Shown here: in pieces, positions 1-10,187 of the stretch | Position numbering within the stretch: position 1 is the first letter of the stretch | How the letters are laid out: each line of letters opens with the position of its first letter | Assembly (NCBI RefSeq): GCF_020172685.1 | Contig: NZ_CP083986.1 | Span: 3,641,973-3,705,972 of the forward strand | Origin: [Mycobacterium] nativiensis | GTDB taxonomy: Bacteria > Actinomycetota > Actinomycetes > Mycobacteriales > Mycobacteriaceae | Direction: 5' to 3' | Length of the DNA stretch: 64,000 bases | Position numbers and translations under genes: made by a program | Notes under the pieces: generated by a model | Seen by the model: the letters and a program-made list of their open reading frames with translations, nothing else | Databases searched by the model: none | Told to the model about the DNA's origin: nothing

Positions 1-974
1 AGCTCACCGCCGAGCAGGCTGAGCAGGCAGCCGGCCAGGGCCGGGCCGCCGCGGCCGCCTACGAGACGGCACACGCGACGATCGTGCCGCCGGTGGCGGT
101 CACGGCCAACCGCCAGTTGCTGAATCAGTTGGTGGCCACCAACATCCTCGGGCAGAACACCCCGTCGATCGCGGCCACCGAAGCCGAGCACGGCGAGATG
201 TGGGCGCAGGACACCATCGCGATGTACGGCTATCACGCCCAGTCCAGCGCGGCCACCAAGCTGAGCGACTTCACCGCGCCGCCGAACCCGACCAACAACC
301 CGGGCAGTGCGGTCGCCTCGGCGGTCGGCGATGCCGCGGGGACCCAGGCGCCGCCGGCGTCCAACACCCTGCAGGGCATGCTGAGTTCGCTGTTCGGCGG
401 ATCGGCCCAGGGCACCACGTATGGCGCCGGCGATATCCTCGCCGACCCGAACTACAACCTGAGCAACCAGCTCATGACCCAGCTGGTGACCAACTCCAAC
501 CTGCAGTCGAACAACGTCTGTGCGGTCTGGCGTGGTGTCAGCGGTGTGCTCGGCCTGCAGCGGTTGGGCGCCGACGCGATGAAAGACGCCGCCAAAGCCG
601 CCAGCGGTGCGGCGTCCGGTGCCGCAGGTGCGGCGTCGGGTGCCGCGGGTGCCGCGGCGAACCTCGGCGGCGCGGGTGCGATCGGTGGCCTCTCGGTCCC
701 GTCGACCTGGGTCCCGCCGATGGCCGCGGCGAGCACGCTCGGTCCGGTGTCCGGTGGCTCGTGGGTGCCGGTCGGTCCCGCCGCTGCGGTCCCCTCGGCC
801 GCCGGAATTCTCGGCACCACCCCGATGGCACCCCCGGCGGGCATGCCCGGTATGGCCGGAATGCCCGGAGTCCCCGCCGCCGCGGGCGCGGCCGGCGCCG
901 GCTTCCGCGGGTTCGGTGGGCCGCGCTACGGCACCGCGTTGACCGTCATGCCTCGTCGTCCCTTCGGCGGATAG
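1..974 (+). CDS. PPE family protein, PPE-SVP subgroup (5' end outside window)
   Basis: The reading frame is open from base 3, so this is the C-terminal part of a longer gene. It contains the segment [20 protein letters not shown] followed by [11 protein letters not shown], which belongs to the conserved PPE core, and the SVP signature (GGLSVPSTW) around base 690. An Ala/Gly-rich linker (repeated SGAAGAA units) precedes the SVP motif and the tail is rich in MAG/MPG and ends RRPFGG. PPE proteins are usually exported by type VII secretion with PE partners and sit at the cell surface. A second PPE gene follows 14 bp downstream, probably in the same transcript. The specific member cannot be named. 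Confidence 0.93.
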   Translation, partial: LTAEQAEQAAGQGRAAAAAYETAHATIVPPVAVTANRQLLNQLVATNILGQNTPSIAATEAEHGEMWAQDTIAMYGYHAQSSAATKLSDFTAPPNPTNNPGSAVASAVGDAAGTQAPPASNTLQGMLSSLFGGSAQGTTYGAGDILADPNYNLSNQLMTQLVTNSNLQSNNVCAVWRGVSGVLGLQRLGADAMKDAAKAASGAASGAAGAASGAAGAAANLGGAGAIGGLSVPSTWVPPMAAASTLGPVSGGSWVPVGPAAAVPSAAGILGTTPMAPPAGMPGMAGMPGVPAAAGAAGAGFRGFGGPRYGTALTVMPRRPFGG

Positions 975-988
975 AACCAAGGGACCCA

Positions 989-2206
989 GTGATTGACTAC
1001 GGGGCACTGCCACCGGAGATCAATTCCGCGCGGATGTATGCGGGAGCGGGATCCGGCCCAATGCTGGCAGCTGCGGGGGCCTGGGATGTGCTGGCCCAAG
1101 AGTTGAGCCTGACCGCTGCCGCGGTGGACATGACGATCGCGGACCTGACCAGCGGTCCGTGGCGTGGCCCGTCGGCCACGGCCATGGCCGCAGCGGCACT
1201 GCCGTTCACCACCTGGTTCAAGACGACCGCCGCGCAGGCCGAACTGGCGGCCACTCAGGCCAAAGCAGCCGCGGCCGCTTTCGAAGCGGCATACGCGATG
1301 ACCGTTCCGCCCCCGGTGGTGCTGGCCAATCGGATGCAGCTGTTGGCCCTGATCGCCACCAACTTCTTCGGCCAGAACACCCCGGCGATCGCGGCCACCG
1401 AAGCCCACTACGCGTCGATGTGGGCGCAGGACGCCGCCGCGATGTACGGCTACGCGGGCGGTTCCGCCGCCGCCTCGCAGCTGTCGGAGTTCACCTCGCC
1501 GCCGCAGACCACCAACCCGGCCGCACCCGCGGGTCAGGCCACCGCGACCAGCCAGGCCGTCGGTAACTCCGCGGCGTCGCAGGCCTTGACCACGACGACC
1601 CAGGCCCTGGCCCAGGCGGGCACCGCCACCGGGACACCCGTGGCCCCGGGGGCCGGCACCACCGTGCCGCCGACCACGGCGGCCCTGCAGGAGCTGGTCA
1701 AACAGCTCACGACCTTCACCGGCTTCGCCAACTCGGCGATGGGCCCGCAACGGATCATCGACTCCATCGCGCAGGAGCTCAACGGCTTCGAGGTGTCCGG
1801 TCAGGCCGTCGCGGAGTCCAAGGACTTCCTGGCGACGCTGGCGCCGGTCGCGGAGGCCGCGAAGGTGGGAACCGCCGCTGTCAAGACCCCGGGTTTCGGG
1901 GCTGCGACGCCGTCGGCGGCGTTGAGCAAGGGCATCAAGATCGGCGCCTTGTCGGTGCCGCAGAGTTGGCCCGTCGCACCCGCTTCGGCCAACCCGTCCG
2001 CGGCCACCCTGGTGTCCAGCCGGATCGCAACGACCGCGGCCGCCGAAGCCGGCATGATGCCCCGGGCCGGTATGGCCGGTATGGCCGGACTCCCCGGTTT
2101 GCCCGGGGCCAGTGCCGCCGCCGGCGGTGGTGCCAACGGGTTCCGTTTCGTGCCGCGGTACGGCTACCGCCACCGGATGATGCAGCGGCCGCCCAGCGCC
2201 GGCTAG
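989..2206 (+). CDS. PPE family protein, PPE-SVP subgroup
   Basis: A 405-residue PPE protein. The N-terminus ([19 protein letters not shown]) carries the Pro-Pro-Glu motif at about residues 8-10, the helical core has WRGPSA and the [11 protein letters not shown] segment, and the SVP motif (GALSVPQSW) lies near residue 320. The tail repeats Gly-Met-Ala/Gly-Leu and ends with basic residues. The frame is open much further upstream, but the PPE motif and an AAGGGA Shine-Dalgarno-like sequence just before GTG 989 fix the start. It lies 14 bp after the upstream PPE gene, suggesting a recent duplication pair. It ends 8 bp from the convergent rsgA gene. Export through an ESX system is expected from the family. 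Confidence 0.93.
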   Translation: MIDYGALPPEINSARMYAGAGSGPMLAAAGAWDVLAQELSLTAAAVDMTIADLTSGPWRGPSATAMAAAALPFTTWFKTTAAQAELAATQAKAAAAAFEAAYAMTVPPPVVLANRMQLLALIATNFFGQNTPAIAATEAHYASMWAQDAAAMYGYAGGSAAASQLSEFTSPPQTTNPAAPAGQATATSQAVGNSAASQALTTTTQALAQAGTATGTPVAPGAGTTVPPTTAALQELVKQLTTFTGFANSAMGPQRIIDSIAQELNGFEVSGQAVAESKDFLATLAPVAEAAKVGTAAVKTPGFGAATPSAALSKGIKIGALSVPQSWPVAPASANPSAATLVSSRIATTAAAEAGMMPRAGMAGMAGLPGLPGASAAAGGGANGFRFVPRYGYRHRMMQRPPSAG

Positions 2207-2214
2207 GTGTACTG

Positions 2215-3231
2215 CTAGGCCTCGCGCAACACCGTGAGCAACCGGCGTGCCGCCTCGACTCGGCGCTGCGCCGGACCGGTCAAGGCGTCCAGCGCGCACT
2301 CGGGATCGGCGGGCGGACCCAGATGCCCGCAACCGCGGGGGCATTCGGTGATCGCCTCGGCGAGATCGGAGAACGCCAGCAGCACATCGTCGGGCGCGAT
2401 GTGGGCCAGGCCGAACGAGCGGATGCCCGGGGTGTCGATCACCCAGCCGGATCCGGCCAGCTGAAGCGCCACCGACTGGGTCGAGGTGTGCCGGCCCCTG
2501 CCGATGTCGGTGACCCGCCCGACCGCCCGGTCCGCTTCTGGGACAAGGCGATTCACCAGGGTGGATTTGCCGACGCCGGAATGCCCCAGCAGCACAGTGA
2601 CTTTGGAGTCCAGCAGCGGAGACACCGCATCGAGCGGGTCGTCGCGGCCCGCGGTGACCACCGTGAGGTCCAGGTCGGCGAACTGACCGGCGAACGGTTC
2701 CGGGTCTGCCAGGTCCGTCTTGGTCAGGCACAGAATCGGCGCCAGGCCGCCGGCGTAGGCGGCGATCAGCGTCCGCTCGACCAGACCGGTGCGCGGCGGC
2801 GGGTCGGCCAGTGCCACCACGATCAACAGCTGGTCGGCGTTGGCGACCACCACCCGCTCGGTGGGATCGGTGTCATCGGCGGTGCGCCGCAACACCGTTC
2901 GTCTGGGCCCGCGCCGGACGATACGGGCCAGGGTGTCAGGGCGTCCGGACAGGTCGCCGACCACGTCGACCCGGTCGCCGACGACGATCGGGGTACGGCC
3001 CAGCTCGCGAGCGCGCATCGCGGTGACCTGCCGGTCCACGTCGGCGTCCAGGACACAACCCCAGCGTCCGCGGTCGACGCTGACCACCATCGCAGACTGG
3101 GCGTCGGCGTGGTCGGGACGGATCTTGGTGCGCGGCCGTGAGCCACGCCCGGAACGGACCTTGACGTCGGACTCGTCGTAGTCGCCGGGTTTCAAGCGCC
3201 GGACCCCGAAGCTGCCAGCATCTCGGCCCAC
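2215..3231 (-). CDS. rsgA: ribosome small subunit-dependent GTPase A
   Basis: This is the circularly permuted GTPase that acts in late 30S maturation. Visible features are the G1 loop [16 protein letters not shown], the permuted TKTDL motif (G4) lying before it, and a C-terminal zinc-finger region ([16 protein letters not shown]). Length (338 aa with this start) fits the family. The given ATG start overlaps the end of aroA by 40 bp. An in-frame TTG at 3195 would instead form a TTGA overlap with the aroA stop and leave 326 aa, which looks equally likely for a coupled gene. The order aroA-rsgA matches Rv3227-Rv3228 of M. tuberculosis. Confidence 0.93.
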   Translation of the reverse strand: MGRDAGSFGVRRLKPGDYDESDVKVRSGRGSRPRTKIRPDHADAQSAMVVSVDRGRWGCVLDADVDRQVTAMRARELGRTPIVVGDRVDVVGDLSGRPDTLARIVRRGPRRTVLRRTADDTDPTERVVVANADQLLIVVALADPPPRTGLVERTLIAAYAGGLAPILCLTKTDLADPEPFAGQFADLDLTVVTAGRDDPLDAVSPLLDSKVTVLLGHSGVGKSTLVNRLVPEADRAVGRVTDIGRGRHTSTQSVALQLAGSGWVIDTPGIRSFGLAHIAPDDVLLAFSDLAEAITECPRGCGHLGPPADPECALDALTGPAQRRVEAARRLLTVLREA

Positions 3232-4484
3232 ATCCGGGGGAACGCGGGCAATGTCTTGGCGGTGGTCTCGATGTCCTCCACCTCGACGTCGGCGACCCGC
3301 AACCCGATGATCGCTCCTGCGGTGGCCATCCGGTGATCGGCGTAGGAGTGCCAGATTCCGCCGTGCAGCGGGGTCGCGGTGATCACCAGACCGTCGGGTG
3401 TTTCGACGCTGTCACCGCCGAGCCGGTTGATCTCGGTGGTCAGCGCCGCCAATCGGTCTGTCTCGTGGCCGCGAAGGTGCGCGATACCGCTCAGGCGCGA
3501 CACCGATCCCGGCGTGGCCAGCGCCGCCAGTGCTGCCACCGTCGGGGTGAGTTCGCCGACCGCGCGCAGATCCACGTCGAATCCCGGGTAGTCCGGCGGT
3601 CCCACAACCTCAAGATGTGAGTCGGTGAGGTGTACCGCAGCACCCGTTCTGCCGAAGACATCGGTGATGACGTCGCCCGGCTGCACACTGGCCACCGGCC
3701 AGCCGTCGATCCGCACGCTGCCGCCGGTGACCACCGCCGCCGCCAGGAACGGGGTGGCGTTCGACAGGTCGGGCTCTATCTCCCAGTGCCGGGCGGCAGG
3801 CGTCCCCGGCCGCACCTGCCAGCGATTCGGGGTGCTGTCGTCGACGCCGATTCCGGCCTGCCGCAGCATGGCCACCGTCATCGCGATGTGCGGTGCGGAC
3901 GGCAGGGACGCACCGGTGTGTACCACGGTCAGCCCGTCGTCGAAGGCTGCCGCGGCCAGCAGCAGCCCCGAGACGAACTGCGAGGACGACGAGGCGTCGA
4001 TCTTCACGGTGCCACCGGCGACCGAACCGGCGCCTTGGATCCCGAACGGCAGTCCATCGCCGTCAACGGCGATGCCCAGGCTGCGCATCGCCTCCAGCAG
4101 CGGCGCCATGGGCCGCGCCCGAGCCTGCGCGTCACCGTCGAAGACGACGGTTGCGGTGCCCAGCGCGGCCAGCGGCGGCACGAATCTCAGCACAGTGCCG
4201 GCCAGGCCGCAGTTCAACCGGATGTCCGGCTCGGGGTCGATCTGACCACTGACCGTGACCTGGTGAGCCACCGCCTCGATCCGCAGGCCCAGCGCCCGCA
4301 ATGCGTCGAGCATCAGGTCGGTGTCACGGCTGCGCAGGGCGCCCGAGACGGTGGAGACCCCGCCGCCGCGCGCCGCCGCCAACGCGGCCAACACCAGCGC
4401 CCGGTTGGTCTGTGACTTCGATCCGGGCACAACAACCGAAGCGTCTACGGGGGCGGAGGTGATCGGTGCCGGCCAAGTCGTCAC
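3192..4484 (-). CDS. aroA: 3-phosphoshikimate 1-carboxyvinyltransferase (EPSP synthase)
   Basis: A 430-residue protein catalysing transfer of enolpyruvate from PEP to shikimate-3-phosphate in the chorismate pathway. The phosphate-binding start ([16 protein letters not shown], residues about 20-35), the [12 protein letters not shown] loop, the [14 protein letters not shown] segment and the C-terminal [11 protein letters not shown] motif are all present. The start is GTG at 4484. It is followed by rsgA with overlapping ends and is divergent from the kinase gene at 4581, leaving about 96 bp for both promoters. Confidence 0.96.
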   Translation of the reverse strand: MTTWPAPITSAPVDASVVVPGSKSQTNRALVLAALAAARGGGVSTVSGALRSRDTDLMLDALRALGLRIEAVAHQVTVSGQIDPEPDIRLNCGLAGTVLRFVPPLAALGTATVVFDGDAQARARPMAPLLEAMRSLGIAVDGDGLPFGIQGAGSVAGGTVKIDASSSSQFVSGLLLAAAAFDDGLTVVHTGASLPSAPHIAMTVAMLRQAGIGVDDSTPNRWQVRPGTPAARHWEIEPDLSNATPFLAAAVVTGGSVRIDGWPVASVQPGDVITDVFGRTGAAVHLTDSHLEVVGPPDYPGFDVDLRAVGELTPTVAALAALATPGSVSRLSGIAHLRGHETDRLAALTTEINRLGGDSVETPDGLVITATPLHGGIWHSYADHRMATAGAIIGLRVADVEVEDIETTAKTLPAFPRMWAEMLAASGSGA

Positions 4485-4580
4485 GGTTTCATCCTGCCAG
4501 GCGCTGGTGCCGGAGGTTCTTTGCCGGCTGGCTGCTTTGCATCACCCAACCGTTTACCAGGGGTCATTACCATCAGCGGC

Positions 4581-6164
4581 ATGGCTCTGACAGCGGGCTC
4601 GGTTTTTGCTGAGTACACCATCCTCAAACTCCTGGGTGCAGGGGCGATGGGCAAGGTCTATCTCGCGCAGCATCCCCGGCTGCCGCGCCTCGAGGCGGTC
4701 AAAGTGCTTCGCCGGTCTCTGAGCGCCGACGACGAATACGAGGAGCGCTTCCGCCGGGAGGCCGAGGCCGCCTCGGTGCTGGTGCACCCGAACATCGTCG
4801 GGGTCTACGACCGCGGCGAGTACCGCGGGCGCCTGTGGATCGCGATGGACTACATCGAGGGTGAGACGCTCGGCGAGCTGATCTGCCGCAGGTTTCCGGC
4901 CGGCATGCCGGCCGAGATGGTCATCCCGATCGTCGCGAACATCGCCGATGCGCTCGATTACGCCCACCGGCAGGGGGTGGTGCACCGTGACGTCAAGCCC
5001 AGCAACATCCTGGTGCCCGACCCGGAGGAGGGGCACGAGGACGAGCTGACGGCCGTACTGGCCGACTTCGGCATCGCCCGGCAGCTCAGCGGGCCCACCG
5101 GGCTGACCGCGAGCAACCTTGCCATCGGCACCATCGCCTACGCCGCCCCGGAGCAGCTGATGGGTTCAGACGGCCTGGAACGCGCCGACCAGTACGCACT
5201 GGCCGCCACCGCGTTTCAGATGCTGACCGGCACACCGCCGTTCCACCATGAGAACCCGGTGACCGTCATCAGTCATCACCTGAACACCCCGCCACCGTCG
5301 CTCAGTGACCGGCGCCCCGAGCTGGAGGCGTTCGACGACGTGATGGCCGCGGCGCTGGCCAAAGACCCGGCCGAGCGATTCCGGAACTGCACGGAGTTCG
5401 TGACGGCGCTGGCCGAGCAACTCGACAGCCCGGCCGACGACCCCTCGGATTCGGCCAGCACCGTCATCCGCGGCATTCCGCGCGCGGCGTTCCCCGAGCC
5501 CCCGCCGAGCCGGATGTCCAAGTTGGCCCGGCCGGCCGTCGTGGTGCCGGTCGCCCTCGGACTGGTGGGGGCCGTCGCGGCCCTCGTCCCGCACCTGTTG
5601 GCCGAAGAGTCGGACGAGACCGCCGCCGCCGACAGCACACCCGCCGCTGTGACCACTCCGCCGTTCAAGGCGCCGATCTTCGACGGGACCTACCGTGTCG
5701 ACGCCAACCGGGCCGGCGAGAAGTACAACGGCGTCCCCAACCCGCACCCGCCCAACATCAGCACCTGGTGGGCAGTCGATTCGGGATGCGACAACACGCT
5801 GTGCACCGCCACCGCAACGATGCTGGACGCGAAGGATCACCGGAAAGCTGCGAAGCTGCCGAACGTCGGAACCAATATGGTTCTCGAATATCGGGACAAC
5901 GCATGGCATTCCCGGCCGCAGAAGCTGGAGGCGGCGTGCGTGGGCCCGGACGGGCGACTGGGCAACCAGACCACCACACAGGTGCTGACGCTGGAGCCCA
6001 CCATCCCCGGTGTCCTGCACGGCGCGATGCTCGCCACCGTTGACACCAACGAGTGCGGCCAGCGTGGCGCCCAGGTCTGGGTTCCGGTGGTGGCCAGCCG
6101 CTTCGGGGACGCACCGCCGGACGTCGTCACCACCAACACGGCCAAGTCGGTCAAGCCGGCCTGA
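4581..6164 (+). CDS. receptor-type serine/threonine protein kinase
   Basis: A 527-residue Hanks-type kinase. Seen in order: glycine loop GAGAMG (about residues 19-24), ATP Lys41 in EAVKVL, catalytic HRDVKPSN (135-142), DFG (163-165), and APEQ (189-192). A transmembrane helix follows at about 319-340. The external part, about 185 residues, has several cysteines (SGCDNTLC, EAACVG, TNECGQ) and ends in a WVPVVASR segment, suggesting a disulfide-stabilised sensor domain. The frame extends 20 codons upstream, but ATG 4581 begins directly at the kinase domain. The ligand is unknown, and I cannot assign it to a named Pkn. It faces desA3 across a short terminator. Confidence 0.93.
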   Translation: MALTAGSVFAEYTILKLLGAGAMGKVYLAQHPRLPRLEAVKVLRRSLSADDEYEERFRREAEAASVLVHPNIVGVYDRGEYRGRLWIAMDYIEGETLGELICRRFPAGMPAEMVIPIVANIADALDYAHRQGVVHRDVKPSNILVPDPEEGHEDELTAVLADFGIARQLSGPTGLTASNLAIGTIAYAAPEQLMGSDGLERADQYALAATAFQMLTGTPPFHHENPVTVISHHLNTPPPSLSDRRPELEAFDDVMAAALAKDPAERFRNCTEFVTALAEQLDSPADDPSDSASTVIRGIPRAAFPEPPPSRMSKLARPAVVVPVALGLVGAVAALVPHLLAEESDETAAADSTPAAVTTPPFKAPIFDGTYRVDANRAGEKYNGVPNPHPPNISTWWAVDSGCDNTLCTATATMLDAKDHRKAAKLPNVGTNMVLEYRDNAWHSRPQKLEAACVGPDGRLGNQTTTQVLTLEPTIPGVLHGAMLATVDTNECGQRGAQVWVPVVASRFGDAPPDVVTTNTAKSVKPA

Positions 6165-6185
6165 TGCCGCGCTGACGCGGACCGT

Positions 6186-6214
6186 ACCCCCAGCACGCTC
6201 GCGCGGCTGGGGGT
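6186..6214. terminator. hairpin between convergent kinase and desA3 genes
   Basis: Perfect 9-bp arms ACCCCCAGC and GCTGGGGGT flank an 11-nt loop. It sits in the 58-bp gap between two convergent stop codons, so it could serve both directions. There is no clear U-tract, as is common in mycobacteria. Confidence 0.7.
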
Positions 6215-6222
6215 CCCGCGGA

Positions 6223-7479
6223 TCAGGCGGCCAGGTCGGTGGTACCGCGACGCCAGCCGCGGACGGCCGCGATCGCGCTCTTGAGTCCACGCCGCCGCCC
6301 GGTCGCCGGGTCGGTCCGGTAGAAGCCGGGCTCCAACTCGGCGAACATCCGCTCGCTGCGGGTCTCCGGGGCGTCGTCGGCGGTATCGCGCAGGAACCGG
6401 TCCGGCAGCGACAGTTTCGCAATGGTGCGCCAGGTCTTGGCGTACTGCACCAGGAACGGGCCCGAGGTGTAGGGCAGGTCGTAGCGGTCGCAGATCTCGC
6501 GCACCCGCGCCGCGACCTCCGGGTAACGGTTGCTCGGCAGGTCCGGGTACAGGTGATGCTCGATCTGGTGGCTCAAACTGCCGCTCATGAACCGCATCGG
6601 CTGCCCGGCGTCGATGTTGGCACTGCCCAGCAACTGCCGCAGGTACCACTGACCGCGCGACTCGCCGACCATGTCGGTCTTGGTGAACTTCTCCGCGCCG
6701 TCCGGGAAATGGCCGCAGAAGATGATCGCGTTGGACCACACGTTGCGGATCACGTTGGCGATCACGTTGGCCTTCAACGTCGATGAGAACGTCGCACCGG
6801 GCGACAGCGAGGTCAGCGCCGGGAACGCCACATAGTCCTTGAAGACCTGTCGGCCGGCCTTGCCGGAGAACTCCCGCAGCCGCACCAGGGACGCCTGACG
6901 GTCCGACCGGCCCTTGAAGATCTTGCCGAGCTCCAAGTGCTGCAACGCGATTCCCCATTCGAACCCGAGTGCCAACATCAAGTTGTACGCCAGGTTGAAC
7001 AGGTTGAAGCGCTGCCACGGCTGATCCCGGGTGACTCGCAGCAGGCCGTAGCCCACATCGTCGTCCATGCCCAGAATGTTGGTGTACTTGTGGTGCTGGA
7101 AGTTGTGAGTGAAGCGCCAGTGCTTGGCCGCGCCGGACATGTCCCACTCCCAACTGGTGGAGTGGATCTCCGGGTCGTTCATCCAGTCCCATTGGCCGTG
7201 CAGGACGTTGTGGCCGATCTCCATGTTCTCGACGATCTTGGCCACGCCCAGGGTCGCCGCGCCGGCCCAGCGCGCCGAGCGGCGCGAGCTCGCGGCCAGC
7301 AGCACTCGGCCGGTCACTTCCAGCATGCGCTGGGCGGCGATGGTGCGGCGAATGTAGCGGGCGTCGCGCTCACCGCGCGAATCCTCGATGTCGCGACGAA
7401 TGGCGTCCAGTTCAGCGGCGAGGTTCTCCACATCGGCGTCACTGAGGTGTGCGAACACCTCGACGTCGGTTACCGCCAT
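6223..7479 (-). CDS. desA3: membrane acyl-CoA delta-9 desaturase
   Basis: A 418-residue di-iron desaturase. The three His boxes are visible: HNVLH (about residues 90-94), HNFQHH (about 125-130) and HQIEHH near residue 320. Hydrophobic stretches fit the membrane-bound fatty acid desaturase family, which introduces double bonds in acyl-CoA such as stearoyl-CoA. The electron-donating reductase is encoded just upstream (7572-8735), as in the Rv3230c-Rv3229c pair. A strong palindrome at 7535-7558 lies about 56 bp before the ATG, implying control by a dimeric repressor. The long N-terminal helical region before the first His box is typical of the mycobacterial enzyme. Confidence 0.94.
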   Translation of the reverse strand: MAVTDVEVFAHLSDADVENLAAELDAIRRDIEDSRGERDARYIRRTIAAQRMLEVTGRVLLAASSRRSARWAGAATLGVAKIVENMEIGHNVLHGQWDWMNDPEIHSTSWEWDMSGAAKHWRFTHNFQHHKYTNILGMDDDVGYGLLRVTRDQPWQRFNLFNLAYNLMLALGFEWGIALQHLELGKIFKGRSDRQASLVRLREFSGKAGRQVFKDYVAFPALTSLSPGATFSSTLKANVIANVIRNVWSNAIIFCGHFPDGAEKFTKTDMVGESRGQWYLRQLLGSANIDAGQPMRFMSGSLSHQIEHHLYPDLPSNRYPEVAARVREICDRYDLPYTSGPFLVQYAKTWRTIAKLSLPDRFLRDTADDAPETRSERMFAELEPGFYRTDPATGRRRGLKSAIAAVRGWRRGTTDLAA

Positions 7480-7534
7480 CAGACCGCCTCTCGGGCTCTC
7501 GGAAATACGAATTCACTGCTTGACCGACGCTATC

Positions 7535-7558
7535 GTAACCTACGCTCCCGTAGGTTAC
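7535..7558. promoter_or_regulatory. 24-bp palindromic operator upstream of desA3
   Basis: Arms GTAACCTACG and CGTAGGTTAC are perfect 10-bp inverted repeats separated by CTCC. It lies in the 92-bp gap between the reductase stop and the desA3 start. The core recurs at 8753-8772 upstream of the reductase, so it reads as a regulator site. The regulator is not identified; a TetR-family protein would be a reasonable inference. Confidence 0.75.
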
Positions 7559-7571
7559 CAGCGGGTAACCG

Positions 7572-8735
7572 TCAGACGTCCAGTTGGCAATCGCCCGCGG
7601 CCGTACAGACGCACGTCTGAATACGGGTGCCGGGCTCGTGGTCGACGCCGGTACGCAGATCGCGGGCCTGGCCCTCCACCAGCTCCACCACGCAGGACTG
7701 GCAGATCCCCATCCGGCACCCGAACGGCATCTGGACTCCGGCGCTCTCCCCCGCCTCCAGCAGCGTTGTGGCGGCATCGGCGACGATGCTCTTGCCGCTC
7801 GCCACGAACGTGACGGTCCCGCCGCCCTCCGCCGTCGCCGTGCGCGCCACCGCGAAGCGCTCGACGTGCAGCTGCTCGGCGATCCCGGCGTCCCCCCAGA
7901 GCCGCTCAGCGTCGGCCAGCATCGACGTCGGACCGCACGCCCAGGTCACCCGCTCGCGCCAGTCGGGCACCTCACCGTCCAAGCCTTCGGTCCCGCTGAG
8001 GTCCAGCCGGCCCTCGCTGCGGGTGGGGCGCAGCCGCAACCGGTAACCGGGGTGCTCGCGTTGCAGTGCGGCCAGCTCGTCGGCGAACAGCGATTCGTCC
8101 GCGGTGGGCGCCGAGTGCAGGTGGACGACATCGGTGATGCCGTCCCGGCGGGCCAGGGTGCGCAGCATCGACATGACCGGCGTGATTCCAGATCCGGCGG
8201 TCAGGAACAGCACCGTGGCCGGCGGCGGGTCGGGCAGCACGAACTCGCCCCGCGGCGCGGCCAGCCGGACGATGGTGCCCGGAGCCACCCCGTCCACCAG
8301 GTGGCTGGACAAGAAGCCCTCAGGCATCGCTTTGACCGTGATGGCGATGGTGCGCGCCCCGCTCACCGGGCTGGACGTCAGCGAGTAGGACCGCCAACGC
8401 CACCGCCCGTCGACCAGCAGGCCGATGCCGATGTACTGGCCGGCCCGGTAGTCGAAGTGAAAACCCCAACCGGGTTTGATGACCAGCGTCGCCGAGTCCG
8501 CGGTCTCACGCCGCACCTCCAGCACCCGGCCGCGCAGTTCACGCGCCGACCACAGCGGGTTGGCCAGCCTCAGGTAGTCGTCTGGCAGCAACGGAGTGGT
8601 GATTCGAGTGACGATGCGGCGCACCGCATTCCACCCCGGATGACGGTCCGCGCCGACAACGCTCGGCCGCTTGGTGTCGCCGATGTTCGCGACGATCGAC
8701 GAGTGCTTCTTGCTCACTGAAACTTCCCTGCCCAT
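7572..8735 (-). CDS. NAD(P)H-dependent oxidoreductase with FAD and plant-type [2Fe-2S] domains, partner of DesA3
   Basis: A 387-residue ferredoxin-reductase-type protein. Visible are the FAD motif RSYSLTSSP, the pyridine-nucleotide motif [13 protein letters not shown], and a C-terminal chloroplast-type ferredoxin domain with CRMGICQSC plus a distal QTCVC, giving the Cys-X4-Cys-X2-Cys...Cys cluster. It corresponds to Rv3230c, which supplies electrons to the DesA3 desaturase. ATG 8735 is preferred because it sits just below an operator (8753-8772) and starts a conserved-looking N-terminus; a longer frame to 8828 would run through that operator and into the neighbouring gene. Confidence 0.92.
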   Translation of the reverse strand: MGREVSVSKKHSSIVANIGDTKRPSVVGADRHPGWNAVRRIVTRITTPLLPDDYLRLANPLWSARELRGRVLEVRRETADSATLVIKPGWGFHFDYRAGQYIGIGLLVDGRWRWRSYSLTSSPVSGARTIAITVKAMPEGFLSSHLVDGVAPGTIVRLAAPRGEFVLPDPPPATVLFLTAGSGITPVMSMLRTLARRDGITDVVHLHSAPTADESLFADELAALQREHPGYRLRLRPTRSEGRLDLSGTEGLDGEVPDWRERVTWACGPTSMLADAERLWGDAGIAEQLHVERFAVARTATAEGGGTVTFVASGKSIVADAATTLLEAGESAGVQMPFGCRMGICQSCVVELVEGQARDLRTGVDHEPGTRIQTCVCTAAGDCQLDV

Positions 8736-8752
8736 AAACCCGGGGTCTGACA

Positions 8753-8772
8753 AACCTACGGTAGCGTAGCTT
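8753..8772. promoter_or_regulatory. second copy of the desaturase-system operator
   Basis: AACCTACG, then a 4-bp spacer GTAG, then CGTAGCTT. Arms match the operator at 7535-7558 with one mismatch and identical spacing. It lies 17 bp upstream of the reductase start codon, a position suited to repression. Confidence 0.7.
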
Positions 8773-8787
8773 GCCCCGGCGAGGTCA

Positions 8788-9327
8788 TCACAGCAGGTCA
8801 AGCAGGAAAGGCAACTCCTGGGTGGCATACCAGGCCAGGTCGTGGTCCTGGGCGTCGCCGACGGTCAGCTCGGCGTCCTCGTCACCGAGGTCGGCATCGT
8901 CGATCGCCGCCACCGCAGCGAGCACCGCCGGTTCGGCGGCCGCATTGTCCACATAGGCGGCGATCACGTCGGCGATCGCGACCGGCCCGGCAAGCCGGAC
9001 CACCGCGGCATCCAGGTCGGGGCGAAGCACAACGGCGGGCCCGTCGGCTCCATCGGCGACCTCGGCCACCAGCACCGCCCGGCGGGTCGGCAGTGCCGTG
9101 TCTGCCGCACCGGCGCCGCCCCCGGCCGCTTCGGAACCGAGCAGCCGCAGCGAGGCCAGTGCCGCCTCCCCCAGCGCGACCTCGGCCAGTTCGTCGTCGT
9201 CACCGTGGGCGTAGGACTCGCGCAGCGCCGGAGTCACCGCGAACGCGGTTCCGCCGAGCACCCGCAGTGACCCGTCGGCGACCAGCTGCGCCAACATGGC
9301 CAACGTCGCCGGTATGTAGACCCGCAT
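8788..9327 (-). CDS. conserved hypothetical protein, DUF6912-like (Rv3231c homologue)
   Basis: A 179-residue acidic protein starting [19 protein letters not shown] and ending with [19 protein letters not shown]. These ends match what I remember of the mycobacterial DUF6912 family. No catalytic motif or membrane segment is visible. It lies between ppk2 and the desaturase reductase in the same orientation and order as in M. tuberculosis, and about 50 bp upstream of the reductase start. Function is unknown. Confidence 0.82.
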   Translation of the reverse strand: MRVYIPATLAMLAQLVADGSLRVLGGTAFAVTPALRESYAHGDDDELAEVALGEAALASLRLLGSEAAGGGAGAADTALPTRRAVLVAEVADGADGPAVVLRPDLDAAVVRLAGPVAIADVIAAYVDNAAAEPAVLAAVAAIDDADLGDEDAELTVGDAQDHDLAWYATQELPFLLDLL

Positions 9328-9362
9328 GAGCGAACCCTAGCCGCGTTCGCGAGCGCGGCCAC

Positions 9363-10187
9363 TCACGCCTGCGCCAACAGCGTGGCGGCGTGGTCGTCGA
9401 CATAGCGGTAGAGCGTGCGGTCGGGGCGCTGGTAGTCACCGGTCACGACAGGCCGCTCCGGCAGGTCCACTCGATCCTGTTCCACCTCGGAATACCGAAT
9501 GGTCGACAGCAGGTGCGCGATCATGTTCAGCCTGGCGTGCTTTTTGATCTCGGACTCCACCACGTACCAGGGGCTGACGTCCACATCGGTGTGCGCCATC
9601 ATCTCGTCGCGGGCCCGGGAGTAGTCCTCCCAGTGGTTCACCGACTCGAGGTCCATCGGAGACAGCTTCCACCGCCGCAGCGGATCCTTGCGGCGACTGC
9701 GGAACCGGCGCAGCTGCTCGTCCTGGGAGACCGAGAACCAATACTTGCGCAACAGGATTCCGTCATCGATCAGCAACTGCTCGAACACCGGGGCCTGGGC
9801 CAGGAACCGTGAATGCTCTTCCGGGGTACAGAAACCCATCACCTTCTCCACCCCGGCGCGGTTGTACCAGGACCGGTCGAAGAGCGTGATCTCGCCGCGG
9901 GCCGGCAGGTGAGCGACGTAACGCTGGAAGTACCACTGCCCGCGTTCGCGCTCACTGGGCGCCGGAAGCGCCGCGACCCGCACCAGGCGCGGGTTGAGGC
10001 TTTCGGTGATCCGCTTGATGGCGCCGCCCTTACCGGCGGCGTCACGGCCTTCGAAGATCACCACGACGCGAGCACCGGTGCTGCGCACCCACTCCTGAAG
10101 CTTGACGAGTTCGATCTGCAGGCGCCGCAATTCACGCTCATATACCTCGTCGGAGATGCGGGGCCCGGCGTCCCGGTCGCGGCTCAC
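9363..10187 (-). CDS. ppk2: polyphosphate kinase 2
   Basis: A 274-residue PPK2-family enzyme that transfers phosphate between polyphosphate and nucleotides. The Walker A-like FEGRDAAGKGGAIKR, the lid region, and the Walker B-like TLFDRSWYNRAGVE motif are present, followed by DGILLRKYWFSVSQDEQLRRF. The frame extends further upstream only as a basic, low-complexity shadow, so the GTG at 10187 is chosen; it overlaps the stop of the upstream WS/DGAT-like gene as GTGA, implying translational coupling. This order matches Rv3234c-Rv3232c. Confidence 0.93.
   Translation of the reverse strand: MSRDRDAGPRISDEVYERELRRLQIELVKLQEWVRSTGARVVVIFEGRDAAGKGGAIKRITESLNPRLVRVAALPAPSERERGQWYFQRYVAHLPARGEITLFDRSWYNRAGVEKVMGFCTPEEHSRFLAQAPVFEQLLIDDGILLRKYWFSVSQDEQLRRFRSRRKDPLRRWKLSPMDLESVNHWEDYSRARDEMMAHTDVDVSPWYVVESEIKKHARLNMIAHLLSTIRYSEVEQDRVDLPERPVVTGDYQRPDRTLYRYVDDHAATLLAQA

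Noticed and set aside
200..988. Long upstream extension of the second PPE gene
   Set aside because: It overlaps the first PPE gene in another frame and is Arg-rich low-complexity; the PPE motif starts at 989.
926..2731. Large antisense frames such as those over the PPE, norZ, secA and sensor genes
   Set aside because: They are GC-rich shadows of real genes, with no conserved motifs and biased composition.
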